Positions 1 through 8,512 of a DNA stretch of 40,561 nucleotides are shown here, piece by piece. The stretch is from an uncultured Kineosporia sp. GTDB taxonomy: Bacteria; Actinomycetota; Actinomycetes; Actinomycetales; Kineosporiaceae. Positions within the stretch are counted from its first letter, which is position 1. Each line of letters begins with the position of its first letter. The notes under the pieces are model-generated. The model saw only the letters and a list, made by a program, of their open reading frames with translations, was not told where the DNA came from and searched no databases. The position numbers and the translations under genes were made by a program. The DNA is taken from the NCBI GenBank assembly GCA_937859855.1, contig CALMAR010000034.1:1-40561 (forward strand), given 5' to 3'.

Positions 1-2
1 CC

Positions 3-551
3 CGGGCTCAGGACGCGCTGGCCGCCCAGCGCCGCCGTCTCCCGATGACCGCTTTCTCGAGTGACTATGCGTTCGACGCCCCCGGCGGCACTCAGACCTT
101 GACCGACCTCTTCGGCGGTCTGGACCAGCTGGCCGTATACCAGTTCATGGACAACGGGCCCGACGACTACTGCCCGGGCTGCACCTGGTTCACCAATAAC
201 GTTCCGGCCACCGGCTTGGCCTCGCTGGCCGGGCGCGGAATCGCCTGGGCGACGATCTCGAACATGCCGCTGCCCCAGATCGAGTCCTACAAGGCACGGA
301 TGGGCTGGACGTTGCCGTTCGTCTCCTCGCGCGGTACCTCGTTCGCCGAGGACAGTGGCGCGGGGGGCGGATTCATGCTCAGCATATTCCTGCGCGACGG
401 CGAGACGGTGTACCGGACCTGGAACACGACCTCTCGTGGCGTGGACCGGCTGGTCTTCGCCAACAACCTGCAGGATCTGAGCGTGTTCGGCCGGCAGGAG
501 GACTGGGAGGACTCCCCGCCCGGCTGGCCCCAGCATCCGACCTATGGCTGA
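3..551 (+). CDS. DUF899 family protein, C-terminal part (5' end outside window)
   Basis: The frame is open from the left edge. The codons before the first ATG (position 45) read as the expected family sequence (AQDALAAQRRRLPM), so the gene starts upstream and this is its C-terminal part. It contains the DUF899 hallmarks: a DYAFDAPGG-type strand, a YQFMDNGPDDYCPGC segment with a CPGC dicysteine, and an aromatic-rich end. DUF899 proteins have a thioredoxin-like fold and no firmly assigned function. The stop overlaps the start of the next gene by 8 nt, which suggests co-transcription and translational coupling with the metallo-hydrolase. Family assignment is secure; function is not. Confidence 0.85.
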   Translation, partial: RAQDALAAQRRRLPMTAFSSDYAFDAPGGTQTLTDLFGGLDQLAVYQFMDNGPDDYCPGCTWFTNNVPATGLASLAGRGIAWATISNMPLPQIESYKARMGWTLPFVSSRGTSFAEDSGAGGGFMLSIFLRDGETVYRTWNTTSRGVDRLVFANNLQDLSVFGRQEDWEDSPPGWPQHPTYG

Positions 552-1368
552 TTCTGCGCTGGAGGAGATCGCACCGGGGGTCCTGGTCCGGCAGAGCCAG
601 TTCTGCCAGAGCAATGCCGTGGTGGTGGACGGCTCGGACGGCGTGCTGCTGATCGACCCTGGCGTGAACGGGCGCGACCTGGCCGAGCTGGCCGCCGGCC
701 TGCGCCAGCGGGGGCTGAGCGTGGTCGCCGGGTTCGCCACCCATCCGCACTGGGACCACCTGCTCTGGCACCAGGCGTTCGGTGACGGTCCCCGTTTCGG
801 TACCAGCCGTTGCGCCCAGGTGGCGGCGCGGTCCCGGGCCAGATCCCGGGCCGAGGCCGAGCGGCTCGCTCCTGGCGCGCCGCTGGAGCTGATCGGCCGG
901 CTCACTGCGCTGGGGACGGCGGCCGAGCTTGTGCCGTGGGACGGCCCGGCGGTGCGGATCATCGAGCACGACGGGCACGCGCCCGGTCACGCGGCGCTGG
1001 TCATCGACGAGGCCGAGGTGCTGGTGGCGGGCGACATGCTCTCCGACGTGGAGATCCCGCTGCTGGATCTGCGGTCCCCCGGCCCCGAACCGCTGGCCGG
1101 CTACGAGTGGGGACTGGCGCTGCTGGCGGCTGAGTTCGAGGACCGGGACCTCACTCTGGTTCCCGGCCACGGCAGCATCGCCCGCGGGGACGATGCGCGG
1201 GCCCGGGCCGAGGCCGACCGGCGCTATCTGGCCGCCCTCAGAGCCGGGCAGCCGCACGACGACCCCCGCCTCGATCCCGATGCCAGCTACGGCCCCGGCT
1301 GGCTGATCCGTGATCATCGCGCCCAGTGCGAGTACGCCGACCGGCGGGCGGCCCGATCATCAAGCTGA
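544..1368 (+). CDS. Metallo-beta-lactamase-fold hydrolase
   Basis: This 274-residue soluble protein is of the MBL superfamily. The metal-binding signature THPHWDH sits at residues 66-72 (His67, His69, Asp71, His72). It is followed by His149 in a GHAPGH segment, Asp164 in AGDM and His209 in PGHG, so a complete two-metal site is present. The family includes thiolesterases, lactonases and glyoxalase-II-like enzymes, and the sequence does not tell which this is. It overlaps the DUF899 gene by 8 nt upstream and the MFS gene by 43 nt downstream, so the three look like one transcription unit. There is no signal peptide, so it is expected in the cytoplasm. Confidence 0.88.
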   Translation: MADSALEEIAPGVLVRQSQFCQSNAVVVDGSDGVLLIDPGVNGRDLAELAAGLRQRGLSVVAGFATHPHWDHLLWHQAFGDGPRFGTSRCAQVAARSRARSRAEAERLAPGAPLELIGRLTALGTAAELVPWDGPAVRIIEHDGHAPGHAALVIDEAEVLVAGDMLSDVEIPLLDLRSPGPEPLAGYEWGLALLAAEFEDRDLTLVPGHGSIARGDDARARAEADRRYLAALRAGQPHDDPRLDPDASYGPGWLIRDHRAQCEYADRRAARSSS

Positions 1369-2564
1369 CCAGACTGACCACGCTGACCCCGGGGCTGCTG
1401 ATCGCGCTGGTCCTGATCTGGTTCTCGATGCGCTCGCCGATCGTGGCGGTGGCCCCAGTGGCGTCCGGCGTCCGGCGCAGCCTGCACATCGGCACGGCCA
1501 CGACCGGCCTGCTGACCACGATTCCGGTGGTCTGCTTCGGCCTGGGCACGCCACTGGTGTTGCTGATCGTGCGCCGCTTCGGCCTCGACCGGGCGGTGCT
1601 GATCATGCTGGCCGGGGTGGCGGCCGGCGTTCTGGTGCGCTCAGCCGGTGGCTTGGCCGTTGCCCTGCTCGGAACGCTGATCCTCGGGCTGGCGATCACG
1701 ATCGGGAACGTGGTGATGCCGGTCATCATCGGCCGGGACTTTCCCGGCCGGGTGGCCACGATGACCGCCGCCTACAGCGCATCCATGAACGTCGGCGCCA
1801 TGATCGCCACCACGGTGACTGCGCCCCTGGCGGGGTGGATCGGCTGGCGGCTGGCTCTGGCCGGCTGGGCCGCGGTCGCGATCCTGGGTACGGCTGGCTG
1901 GCGGGCGGTAGCCCCGAACCTGGCCCGGCCTGGCGCCGGCTCGCCTTCCACCAATCCGGTGGCCGACGTCGCTGGTCCGTTGAGCAATCCAAAACCATTG
2001 TGGCGCAGGCCTTTGGTCATCGGCATGACCTTGACCTTCGCCGGTCAGTCCTTCAGTTACTACGGGATCACCGCCTGGCTGCCCAGCTTGCTCAGCGATG
2101 AGCTGGGTAAGACGGCCAGCAGCGCCGGGGTGGCTGCGTCCATGTTCCAGCTGATGGCCGCGACCGGGGCCTTCACCGTTCCCGGGATGGTCTCGGCCCA
2201 GTTTCCGGCCCGGAGGATGATTCTGGTCCTGGCTGGGGCCTGGCTGGCGCTGCCGCTGGGCCTGGCCCTGGCTCCTTCGTTGTGGCCGGCCTGGTGTGCG
2301 TCCGGGGGCTTCGCTCAGGGCGGCATGTTCACTGTGATCTTCAGCGTGCTGGTGGCCCGGGCGGTGGACTTGCGCGACAGCCGCCGGATGTCGGCCACGG
2401 TGCAGGGGCTGGGCTACGTCGCCGGTGCCACCGGGCCGTTCGTGCTCGGCGAGGCCCATTCACTGTCCGGCGGCTGGATGGCCCCACTCGTGGTCGTGAT
2501 CACCGCGCTGATCATCATGACCTGTGCGGGCCTGGCTGCCGTCGGCTCGGGCCTGCACAGCTGA
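1326..2564 (+). CDS. MFS transporter, CynX/NimT-like
   Basis: This is a 412-residue integral membrane protein with about twelve hydrophobic segments in two halves. The central cytoplasmic loop lies near residues 200-230 (NLARPGAGSPSTNP). The start of the first helix, MRSPIVAVAPV, is typical of the cyanate/2-nitroimidazole (CynX/NimT) branch of the major facilitator superfamily, whose members export or import small organic anions or nitro compounds. The GTG start lies inside the end of the hydrolase gene. A slightly later start is possible because the first helix begins near residue 18. The substrate is unknown. It converges on pckG with only 21 nt between the two stops and no obvious terminator. 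Confidence 0.85.
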   Translation: MRVRRPAGGPIIKLTRLTTLTPGLLIALVLIWFSMRSPIVAVAPVASGVRRSLHIGTATTGLLTTIPVVCFGLGTPLVLLIVRRFGLDRAVLIMLAGVAAGVLVRSAGGLAVALLGTLILGLAITIGNVVMPVIIGRDFPGRVATMTAAYSASMNVGAMIATTVTAPLAGWIGWRLALAGWAAVAILGTAGWRAVAPNLARPGAGSPSTNPVADVAGPLSNPKPLWRRPLVIGMTLTFAGQSFSYYGITAWLPSLLSDELGKTASSAGVAASMFQLMAATGAFTVPGMVSAQFPARRMILVLAGAWLALPLGLALAPSLWPAWCASGGFAQGGMFTVIFSVLVARAVDLRDSRRMSATVQGLGYVAGATGPFVLGEAHSLSGGWMAPLVVVITALIIMTCAGLAAVGSGLHS

Positions 2565-2585
2565 CCAGGCGGGCCCAGCTCGGCT

Positions 2586-4415
2586 TCAGTCAAGCCCGAG
2601 CCGGGCCTTGAGGCCGTCCAGCTCGGTTAGCAGGGTGACCGGCATCTTGGCGCCGATCTGCTCGAACCATTCCTGGATCAGCGGTATCTCGGCCGCCCAC
2701 TCCTGCGGGTCCACGGCCAGGGCCTGCGCGACCGCGTCCGGGGTCAGTCCCAGACCGTCGACGTCCAGAGCGCCCGGCGCGGGCACCTGGCCGATCGGGG
2801 TCTCCACGGCATCGGCCTCACCCTCGAGCCGTTCGATCACCCACTTGAGCACCCGGCTGTTCTCCCCGAATCCAGGCCAGAGGAAGCCGCCGTCCTGATC
2901 GCGCCGGAACCAGTTGACGTAGAAGATCTTCGGCAGCAGGTCGGCATCCGCACCTTTTCCGACGTCCAGCCAGTGCTGGAAGTAGTCACCCGCGTGGTAG
3001 CCCAGGAACGGCAGCATCGCCATCGGATCCCGCCGCACAACGCCCACCGCCCCGGCCGCCGCCGCGGTGGTCTCCGAGGAGATGGTGGCGGCCATGAAGG
3101 TGCCGTGGGTCCAGTCCCGGCTCTGGGTCACCAGCGGCACGGTGGTCGGGCGGCGACCGCCGAAGAGGATGGCCGAGATCGGCACCCCCTGCGGGTCGTC
3201 GTACTCCGGCGCCAGGATCGGGCAGTTGCGGATGGGCGTGCAGAACCGTGAGTTGGGGTGCGAGGACGGCTCCGGCGAGGACGGCGTCCAGTCCCGGCCC
3301 TTCCAATCGGTCAGGTGCGCCGGGGGCTCAGGGGTCATCCCCTCCCACCAGACGTCGCCGTCATCGGTCAGCGCCACGTTGGTGAACACCGATCCGCCCA
3401 CTTCGATCGTTCGCATCGCGTTGGGGTTGGTGTCCCACCCGGTGCCGGGGGCCACACCGAACAGCCCGTTCTCCGGATTGGTGGCGTACAGGCGGCCATC
3501 TGTGCCGAACCGCATCCAGGCGATGTCGTCACCCAGGGTCTCGGCCTTCCAGCCGGGGATGGTCGGCTCCAGCATGGCCAGATTGGTCTTGCCGCAGGCG
3601 CTGGGGAAGGCGGCCGCGATGTAGTGCACCTTCCCGTCCGGACTGGTCAGTTTCAGGATCAGCATGTGTTCGGCCAGCCAGCCCTCGTCCCGGGCGATCG
3701 CGCTGGCGATCCGCAGGCTGTAGCACTTCTTGCCCAGCAGGGCATTGCCGCCGTAACCCGAGCCGAAGGATTGGATCTCACGCGACTCGGGGTAGTGGAC
3801 GATGTACTTGGTCTGATTGCAGGGCCAGGCGACGTCCGGCTGGCCCGGCTCGAGTGGGGCCCCCAGAGAATGCATGGCGGGCACGAAGGCGGCGTCGTCC
3901 CCCATCCGCTCCAGGACCGCGTCGCCGGTCTTGGCCATCACGTTCATCGAGACCACGACGTATTCCGAGTCGGTGATCTCCACGCCGAACAGCGGCTTCT
4001 CGGCCTCTAGATGGCCCATCACGAACGGAATCACATACATCGTGCGGCCTTTCATGCAGCCGCGGTACAGATCCTTCATGATGGCCCGCATCTCACCCGG
4101 ATCCATCCAGTTGTTGGTCGGGCCCGCATCGGCCTCGTCCACCGAGCAGATGTAGGTGCGGTCCTCGACCCGGGCGACGTCGGAGGGATCGGAGGCGCAC
4201 CAATACGAGCTGGGCTTCTTGTCCAGCTTGACGAACGTGCCCGCCGCGACCAGCTGATCGATCAGCGCCTGCTGCTCCGGCGCCGTCCCGGCGACCCAGT
4301 GCACCCGGTCCGGGGTGGTCAGTTCGGCCATCTCCCGGACCCAGGCCAGCAACCGTTGGTGCCGGGCCGGCCCGGTCGAAGTCTGAGCGGTCGGTTCCTT
4401 GTCCAGGACGGTCAC
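2586..4415 (-). CDS. pckG: Phosphoenolpyruvate carboxykinase (GTP)
   Basis: It catalyses GTP-dependent decarboxylation of oxaloacetate to PEP, the entry step of gluconeogenesis, in the cytoplasm. The product is 609 residues, the usual length. The frame stays open further upstream, but a GAGGAGG ribosome site 6 nt before a GTG at 4415 fixes the start and gives an N-terminus [11 protein letters not shown]. The P-loop PSACGKTN is at residues 271-278, preceded by the conserved [20 protein letters not shown] stretch (217-236), and the C-terminal half carries the FGGRRP and GDYFQHWL motifs. It is monocistronic, with a 399-nt divergent intergenic region upstream that carries several dyads. The enzyme is close to universal in actinomycetes, so this is probably a core gene next to an accessory island. 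Confidence 0.97.
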   Translation of the reverse strand: MTVLDKEPTAQTSTGPARHQRLLAWVREMAELTTPDRVHWVAGTAPEQQALIDQLVAAGTFVKLDKKPSSYWCASDPSDVARVEDRTYICSVDEADAGPTNNWMDPGEMRAIMKDLYRGCMKGRTMYVIPFVMGHLEAEKPLFGVEITDSEYVVVSMNVMAKTGDAVLERMGDDAAFVPAMHSLGAPLEPGQPDVAWPCNQTKYIVHYPESREIQSFGSGYGGNALLGKKCYSLRIASAIARDEGWLAEHMLILKLTSPDGKVHYIAAAFPSACGKTNLAMLEPTIPGWKAETLGDDIAWMRFGTDGRLYATNPENGLFGVAPGTGWDTNPNAMRTIEVGGSVFTNVALTDDGDVWWEGMTPEPPAHLTDWKGRDWTPSSPEPSSHPNSRFCTPIRNCPILAPEYDDPQGVPISAILFGGRRPTTVPLVTQSRDWTHGTFMAATISSETTAAAAGAVGVVRRDPMAMLPFLGYHAGDYFQHWLDVGKGADADLLPKIFYVNWFRRDQDGGFLWPGFGENSRVLKWVIERLEGEADAVETPIGQVPAPGALDVDGLGLTPDAVAQALAVDPQEWAAEIPLIQEWFEQIGAKMPVTLLTELDGLKARLGLD

Positions 4416-4534
4416 GATCTGCCTCCTCGGTTTGCGCCGCAGCCGGCCGGACGGCCCCTGCTGGGGCCGATCTGGGTGCGGCAACCGTCGATGACGGGGA
4501 CATCGTCGTCCGCGCGGAATCCATCCACCGTACG

Positions 4535-4567
4535 TGTCCGGACAGCTTTTGAGAACCTGTCCGGACA
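4535..4567. promoter_or_regulatory. Tandem palindrome TGTCCGGACA x2
   Basis: Two identical perfect 10-bp palindromes, TGTCCGGACA, lie at 4535-4544 and 4558-4567, with a start-to-start distance of 23 bp. A partial third copy (TGTCCGGA) lies near 4697. The TGT-N4-ACA form resembles operators of GntR-type regulators, but that is only a resemblance. The sites are 120-152 nt upstream of the pckG start and 248-280 nt upstream of the SDR start, so either gene could be the target. Confidence 0.5.
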
Positions 4568-4707
4568 ACATTTGCTGATGTCGGCTGGACCGACTGGGTC
4601 TGGACGATGCTGGGCGGGTGTTCTCTGGCCGGCTTCGGCCTGGTCGTCCGCCGATGAGCACGGAGCGCCAGCGGGCGTGTACCCGACATTCTGGGATGTC
4701 CGGAGTT

Positions 4708-4726
4708 CTTTCTGTCCAGCAGAAAG
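4708..4726. promoter_or_regulatory. Inverted repeat CTTTCTG-N5-CAGAAAG, candidate island operator
   Basis: Perfect 7-bp arms flank a TCCAG spacer, 88 nt upstream of the SDR start at 4815. The core TTTCTG-N5-CAGAA recurs at 14049-14064, upstream of the opposing operon. The shared core and the similar distance to each start codon support an operator for one regulator. No regulator gene of the island is visible nearby. Confidence 0.5.
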
Positions 4727-4757
4727 AGTTTCCGCTGCCATTGCCCTGACCTTAGTC

Positions 4758-4788
4758 CGTTACCTAGCGTCAAGTGATGCAGGTAACG
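4758..4788. promoter_or_regulatory. Inverted repeat CGTTACCT-N15-AGGTAACG
   Basis: Perfect 8-bp arms lie at 4758-4765 and 4781-4788, ending 26 nt before the SDR start codon. The spacing could suit a dimeric repressor bound over the promoter or 5' leader. The element could instead form a hairpin in the SDR leader RNA. It is not adjacent to any known riboswitch-like sequence I can recognise. Confidence 0.4.
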
Positions 4789-4814
4789 CGTGTCGACCCA
4801 GATTGGGGAAATAC

Positions 4815-5567
4815 ATGGCAGCGAGTACCCGAACAGTCATTGTGACCGGCGCCGGGCGCGGGATCGGCGAGGAGATTGCCCGGCAGTTCGCTACGCAGGG
4901 TGACCGGGTCACGGTGGTCGATGTCGTGGCTGAAAGGGCGGAGAACGTCGCGCAGAAGTTGAGCGCTGATGGTCTCGAAGTCCGCTCCGCGGTGTGCGAT
5001 GTCGCCGACTCGGCCTCCGTGAACCGCATGATCAGCGAGGTGGTCGGTCGCGACGGACGTCTCGACGTTCTGGTGAACGCGGCCGGCGCGTACCGTCAGT
5101 ACCGCCAGGCTCACCTCACCGATGACGAGACCTGGGACCTGGTCCTCGATTCCAACTTGAAGGGCAGCTTCTTCACCTGCCGAGCCGCTCTGCCGACCAT
5201 GATCGAGCAGGGTTACGGGCGGATCGTCAACGTCGCATCGAACGCGGCTCGATCCTGGGCCACTGCCCTGGGCGTTGAGTACACGGTGGCGAAGACCGGG
5301 ATCCTTGGTCTTACTCGCCATCTAGCCGCCGAATATTCACAGTACGGAATCACGATCAATACCGTCGCCCCCGGCCCAACCGACGACGATCGGGTGCGAG
5401 AAAGCACCACCGACGAGCAGCGCTTGGCCATCGCGGCCGGAATGCCGGTCAGGCGATTGGGCCGGCCGCAGGACATCGCAGCGGTGGTGGTGTTCGTGGC
5501 ATCGAACGCGGCGTCATTCATGACCGGAGCGACCGTCGACGTCAACGGCGGAATCATCATGGTGTGA
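4815..5567 (+). CDS. SDR family NAD(P)-dependent oxidoreductase
   Basis: This is a 250-residue classical short-chain dehydrogenase/reductase. The cofactor-binding motif TGAGRGIG is at residues 11-18, an Asp after the second strand (VVD, 34-36) favours NAD, LVNAAG stands in place of LVNNAG (86-91), and the catalytic residues are Ser142, Tyr156 and Lys160 (YTVAK). The C-terminus GGIIMV is typical of FabG-like SDRs. The ATG at 4815 has a GGGGA ribosome site about 5 nt upstream; the longer open frame upstream is pckG-antisense noise. It is followed 82 nt later by an MFS transporter on the same strand, probably the same operon. It likely oxidises or reduces a hydroxyl of the transported substrate. 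The substrate is unknown. Confidence 0.9.
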   Translation: MAASTRTVIVTGAGRGIGEEIARQFATQGDRVTVVDVVAERAENVAQKLSADGLEVRSAVCDVADSASVNRMISEVVGRDGRLDVLVNAAGAYRQYRQAHLTDDETWDLVLDSNLKGSFFTCRAALPTMIEQGYGRIVNVASNAARSWATALGVEYTVAKTGILGLTRHLAAEYSQYGITINTVAPGPTDDDRVRESTTDEQRLAIAAGMPVRRLGRPQDIAAVVVFVASNAASFMTGATVDVNGGIIMV

Positions 5568-5649
5568 CGGTTGGCCGCATGTCATCGAATTTGTCTCCCG
5601 CTTGATTGCACGTCTACCCCATCGGTTCCTCACGCTGAAAGGGCTGATT

Positions 5650-7002
5650 ATGACGTTTGCCCCGTCCGCCATTCGCCGGACTGTAGATCGCCGGATACTG
5701 TTCTCGCTGTTCTTCATCAATGTGCTGGCTCAGATAGACCGCAGTAACCTGAGTTTCGCGGCAGTCGATCTGAACCACGACCTCAAATTCAGCTCGACCG
5801 TTTATGGTTTTGGAGCAGGCATCTTCTTCGTCGGCCTTGCTCTGATAGCTGTGCCGCAGACATTCGTGTTCGAACGAATCCGGCCACACATCTGGCTCGC
5901 CTGCATGATGGGTGTCTGGGCCGTTGCCTCGATGACGACCGCCTTCGTGCAGAACCCGGCCGAGTTCTTCGTGGCCCGCTTCGTCCTCGGCGCGGCGGAG
6001 GCGGCCCTGGTTCCGGCGGCGGTGACGTGCCTGTCGCGGTTCTACACCTCAGCCGATGTCGGCTCGGCGGCGGCCACCTATGTCATGGGCGGCGGGGTAG
6101 CGGCGGCCATCGGCGGCCCGCTCGCGGCAGCCATCTTGACCATTAATGGTGGCGGGCTGGAATCCTGGCAGTGGCTTTTCGTCCTGCAGGCAATTCCCGT
6201 GCTGCTGGTTGCGCCGTTCGTGGCCCGGCTGGCGCATTCGCCGGCCGAGGCCCGGTGGCTCACACCCGACCAGCGAGAATGGTTGAGCGAACACACCGTC
6301 GAACCCCCACGGGGGCGAAGGAGCAGTATCCGGCAGCTCGTCACCGCATTGCTGAGCGTGCGGGTATGGGTGCTGACGCTCACATTCTTCTGCATCAACC
6401 TCGGCTTGTGGGGCCTCACTTTCTGGCTGCCGCAGATCGTCAAATCCCGCTTCACGAATCTGAACAGTTCACAGGTCACCCTGGTGTCGTCGATCGCCTT
6501 CATCGCCGCAGCGCTGGGCATTTACGGCTTCGGGAAACTCAGCAGGGTGACGGGGGATCGCTACTGGACCCTGGTCGCCCTGCTCGCGGCCTCGGCCATC
6601 AGCTTGGCCCTCTCCCTCCTGTTCACCGGCGCGGTGGCCCAGCTGCTGTTCGTGTCTCTCGGGCTGGCGCTGTCCTTCTCCATAGTTGGGGTCTTCTACG
6701 GCGTACCCGCGGCCACCTTCACCGGGCCGACCGGCGCGACCGGAATCGCCTTTGTCAATGGCCTCGGCCTGCTCGGGGGCTTCGTCGGACCGTACTTGTT
6801 CGGAGCGCTCAAGGACGCGACCGGCGCCACGACTGACAGCCTCTACGTGTACGCCGCCGTGTTCCTTGTCGCCATGGTGCTCGTAGCCGCGGGCCGGAGG
6901 TATTACCCATCCAGCCGGCCCACCGTGGACGGGGACGCCGCTGACCGCGCTGTTTCCCAGCCGTCAGAGCCCCTCGCTGCTGCTCTGGAACCCCTGGAGT
7001 AA
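5650..7002 (+). CDS. MFS transporter, anion:cation symporter (ACS/GudP-like) type
   Basis: The 450-residue membrane protein has about twelve transmembrane segments. The opening after the first basic stretch (residues 17-36, FFINVLAQIDRSNLSFA) matches the N-terminal signature of the ACS family, which imports sugar acids, phthalates and other organic anions. The central loop spans roughly residues 190-230. The ATG at 5650, preceded by GAAAGG, is preferred to an upstream start at 5602 that would add 16 atypical residues. It is downstream of the SDR and likely forms an uptake-plus-oxidation pair. The last 40 residues are a charged cytoplasmic tail. The transported compound cannot be inferred. Confidence 0.88.
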   Translation: MTFAPSAIRRTVDRRILFSLFFINVLAQIDRSNLSFAAVDLNHDLKFSSTVYGFGAGIFFVGLALIAVPQTFVFERIRPHIWLACMMGVWAVASMTTAFVQNPAEFFVARFVLGAAEAALVPAAVTCLSRFYTSADVGSAAATYVMGGGVAAAIGGPLAAAILTINGGGLESWQWLFVLQAIPVLLVAPFVARLAHSPAEARWLTPDQREWLSEHTVEPPRGRRSSIRQLVTALLSVRVWVLTLTFFCINLGLWGLTFWLPQIVKSRFTNLNSSQVTLVSSIAFIAAALGIYGFGKLSRVTGDRYWTLVALLAASAISLALSLLFTGAVAQLLFVSLGLALSFSIVGVFYGVPAATFTGPTGATGIAFVNGLGLLGGFVGPYLFGALKDATGATTDSLYVYAAVFLVAMVLVAAGRRYYPSSRPTVDGDAADRAVSQPSEPLAAALEPLE

Positions 7003-7004
7003 GC

Positions 7005-7041
7005 CCGGGTAGCACCCGGCCGAAGCTAGGCGGCCCCGCCT
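7005..7041. terminator. Double hairpin, candidate bidirectional terminator
   Basis: Two adjacent perfect stems follow the MFS stop: CCGGGT-AGC-ACCCGG (7005-7019) and AGGCGG-CC-CCGCCT (7028-7041). Neither has a T-tract, which is common for actinomycete terminators. They lie just after the rightward operon, on the side facing the opposing operon. Confidence 0.45.
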
Positions 7042-7380
7042 CGGCGCATCGTGCAGCCTTGACGTTGCGGAGTTTCCGGGGCCGCCGCGCGGCGGCTGCC
7101 ACCGGCCAGCCGGGTCGGGCGACCGATACAGATCCGGCCGATCGCCACCGGGCATCCGGTGGCCACACGATCCGTTCTCCCGCCCAGCGTCCATCGAGTG
7201 AGGCCGTTCGGCGCAGTTGCGCGGCAGCCGAAAACGCCGGAGCCGGCGCGGACCATGGAAAGACCATCATCACGCGCCGGCACCGGCGCCCGATGGGTCA
7301 GGACTGCGGCTGCGAAGGGTGGACCCGTCCCTCAGTCTGGGCTGCGGACGCTCGCCGTGGCCCGTGCTCACCGCCCACCG
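7042..7380. other. Gene-free stretch between convergent operons
   Basis: These 339 nt separate the MFS gene from the 3' end of the substrate-binding protein gene. Open frames exist on both strands, but none has recognisable sequence, consistent ribosome sites or family resemblance. I see no RNA gene and no repeat here. Confidence 0.5.
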
Positions 7381-8457
7381 TCATGGCTGGAGCGGACCCT
7401 CAGGGCTGATGCTGCTGGCGTTCGCCTTGGTGACCATGGTCCCGGTTGTCACAACCGTGTCGGCCTCGAGCTTCGCGCCACTGATCACTGCGTGCAGAGC
7501 GATCGCTGACTGGTAGCCCTCCGTGTACTGATCCACGTGGTAACTCGCGAAGAGCTGGCCGCCCTGGATCGCCGTCATGGTCGCCTGGTCGGCAGCGTCG
7601 GAACCGAGGACACGGATGTCCTTGCCTGCGGAGCGGGCCGATCCGGCGGCTCCCAGGGCGGACGGATCGTTGTAGGCGAACACGACCTTGACGTTCGGGT
7701 TGCGGCCAGCCAGGGCGGTCATCGCGTCGGCACCGCCAGCCGGATCGTCGGACTTGGCGTCCTGCTCTCCCACGAACTTCAGCCCGAACTTGTCCGCCCA
7801 GTACCTCTCCCGCTGCATGTAGTACTTCAGGGTGCCGATCGGGATCGCCAGGCCGATGAGGCCGTAACTTGCCCCGGGTTCGACCGAGGCGACGTACTTC
7901 GCCCGGTTGTAGGCCGCGGTGTCAAACCCCTGCAACACGTTCGCTGCGTAGCCAGGAGCGATCGGCTGGCCGGCCTGGATCGGGGTGTTGATGGCCACCA
8001 CCGGGATGCCCGCCTTCTTGGCCGCCGCCAGCTGCGGTCCCAGTGCGTCGGGATTCAGGGGGTAGACGATGATGCCGTCGACCTTTCGTGCGATCAGTTC
8101 CTGGAATTGATTGACCTGGGTGTTGAAGTCCAGCTGGCAGTCCTTGGCGACGAGCGTGTCACCGGCCTTCTTGATCACCGCGGTGATGCCGTTCTGGAGT
8201 TCGGCCAGAGCCGGGATCTTCTCGTTCGGGCTCAGCCAGCCGATCGTCAGCGGCTTGGTGGTCTTCAGGTCCCCGAACGAGTGCGGGATGCTCGCCTCGG
8301 GGCCGTCGAAGGCGACCGAAGCCGCGGCGGCCGCCGCCGAGGGGTTGGCGGCCGTCTTGTCGTCGGAGCCGGCGGTGGAGGAGCAGCTGGCGAGCAGGGG
8401 GCCGGTGAGCAGGACGACGGCGGCGGCCGCGAGTTTGAGCTGAGGTTTCGTGGACAT
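7381..8457 (-). CDS. Sugar-type ABC transporter substrate-binding lipoprotein
   Basis: This 358-residue protein is of the periplasmic-binding-protein type 1 (RbsB/XylF-like, Peripla_BP_4) family. A lipoprotein signal peptide ends in the lipobox LLASC with Cys25, followed by a Ser/Ala-rich linker. Typical family segments follow: a first strand TIGWLSPNE, the hinge-proximal DGIIVYPLNPDAL, GIPVVAINTP, and VVFAYNDPSALGA near the second lobe. The ATG at 8457 has a GGAG site 10 nt upstream; an upstream in-frame start would bury the signal peptide. It is the last gene of the seven-gene leftward operon, which is unusual because the binding protein is normally first. The ligand is unknown but should be the substrate of the island's dehydrogenases. 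Confidence 0.9.
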   Translation of the reverse strand: MSTKPQLKLAAAAVVLLTGPLLASCSSTAGSDDKTAANPSAAAAAASVAFDGPEASIPHSFGDLKTTKPLTIGWLSPNEKIPALAELQNGITAVIKKAGDTLVAKDCQLDFNTQVNQFQELIARKVDGIIVYPLNPDALGPQLAAAKKAGIPVVAINTPIQAGQPIAPGYAANVLQGFDTAAYNRAKYVASVEPGASYGLIGLAIPIGTLKYYMQRERYWADKFGLKFVGEQDAKSDDPAGGADAMTALAGRNPNVKVVFAYNDPSALGAAGSARSAGKDIRVLGSDAADQATMTAIQGGQLFASYHVDQYTEGYQSAIALHAVISGAKLEADTVVTTGTMVTKANASSISPEGPLQP

Positions 8458-8512
8458 CGAGCACTCCAGTCGTGATGCGGTCCTGATGGGGATGGGTGGT
8501 GCGGTCGTGCGG

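Larger units (their letters stand above)
4416..4814. promoter_or_regulatory. Divergent intergenic region between pckG and the SDR-MFS operon
   Basis: These 399 nt contain no credible gene. Long open frames run through the region only as extensions of pckG (minus strand) and of the SDR (plus strand). It holds three sets of symmetric sequence, listed separately: a twin 10-bp palindrome (4535-4567), an inverted repeat shared with the far end of the island (4708-4726), and an 8-bp-arm inverted repeat just before the SDR gene (4758-4788). The presence of several different dyads suggests more than one regulator acts here. Confidence 0.6.

Noticed and set aside
379..1317. 312-residue open frame on the minus strand
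   Set aside because: It is antisense to the MBL hydrolase, rich in Arg/Gly/Pro/Gln and without family sequence; a GC-rich shadow frame.
4416..4661. N-terminal extension of PEP carboxykinase
   Set aside because: The open frame continues upstream, but the GAGGAGG site and GTG at 4415 give the family-standard N-terminus, and the extension has no similarity to anything expected.
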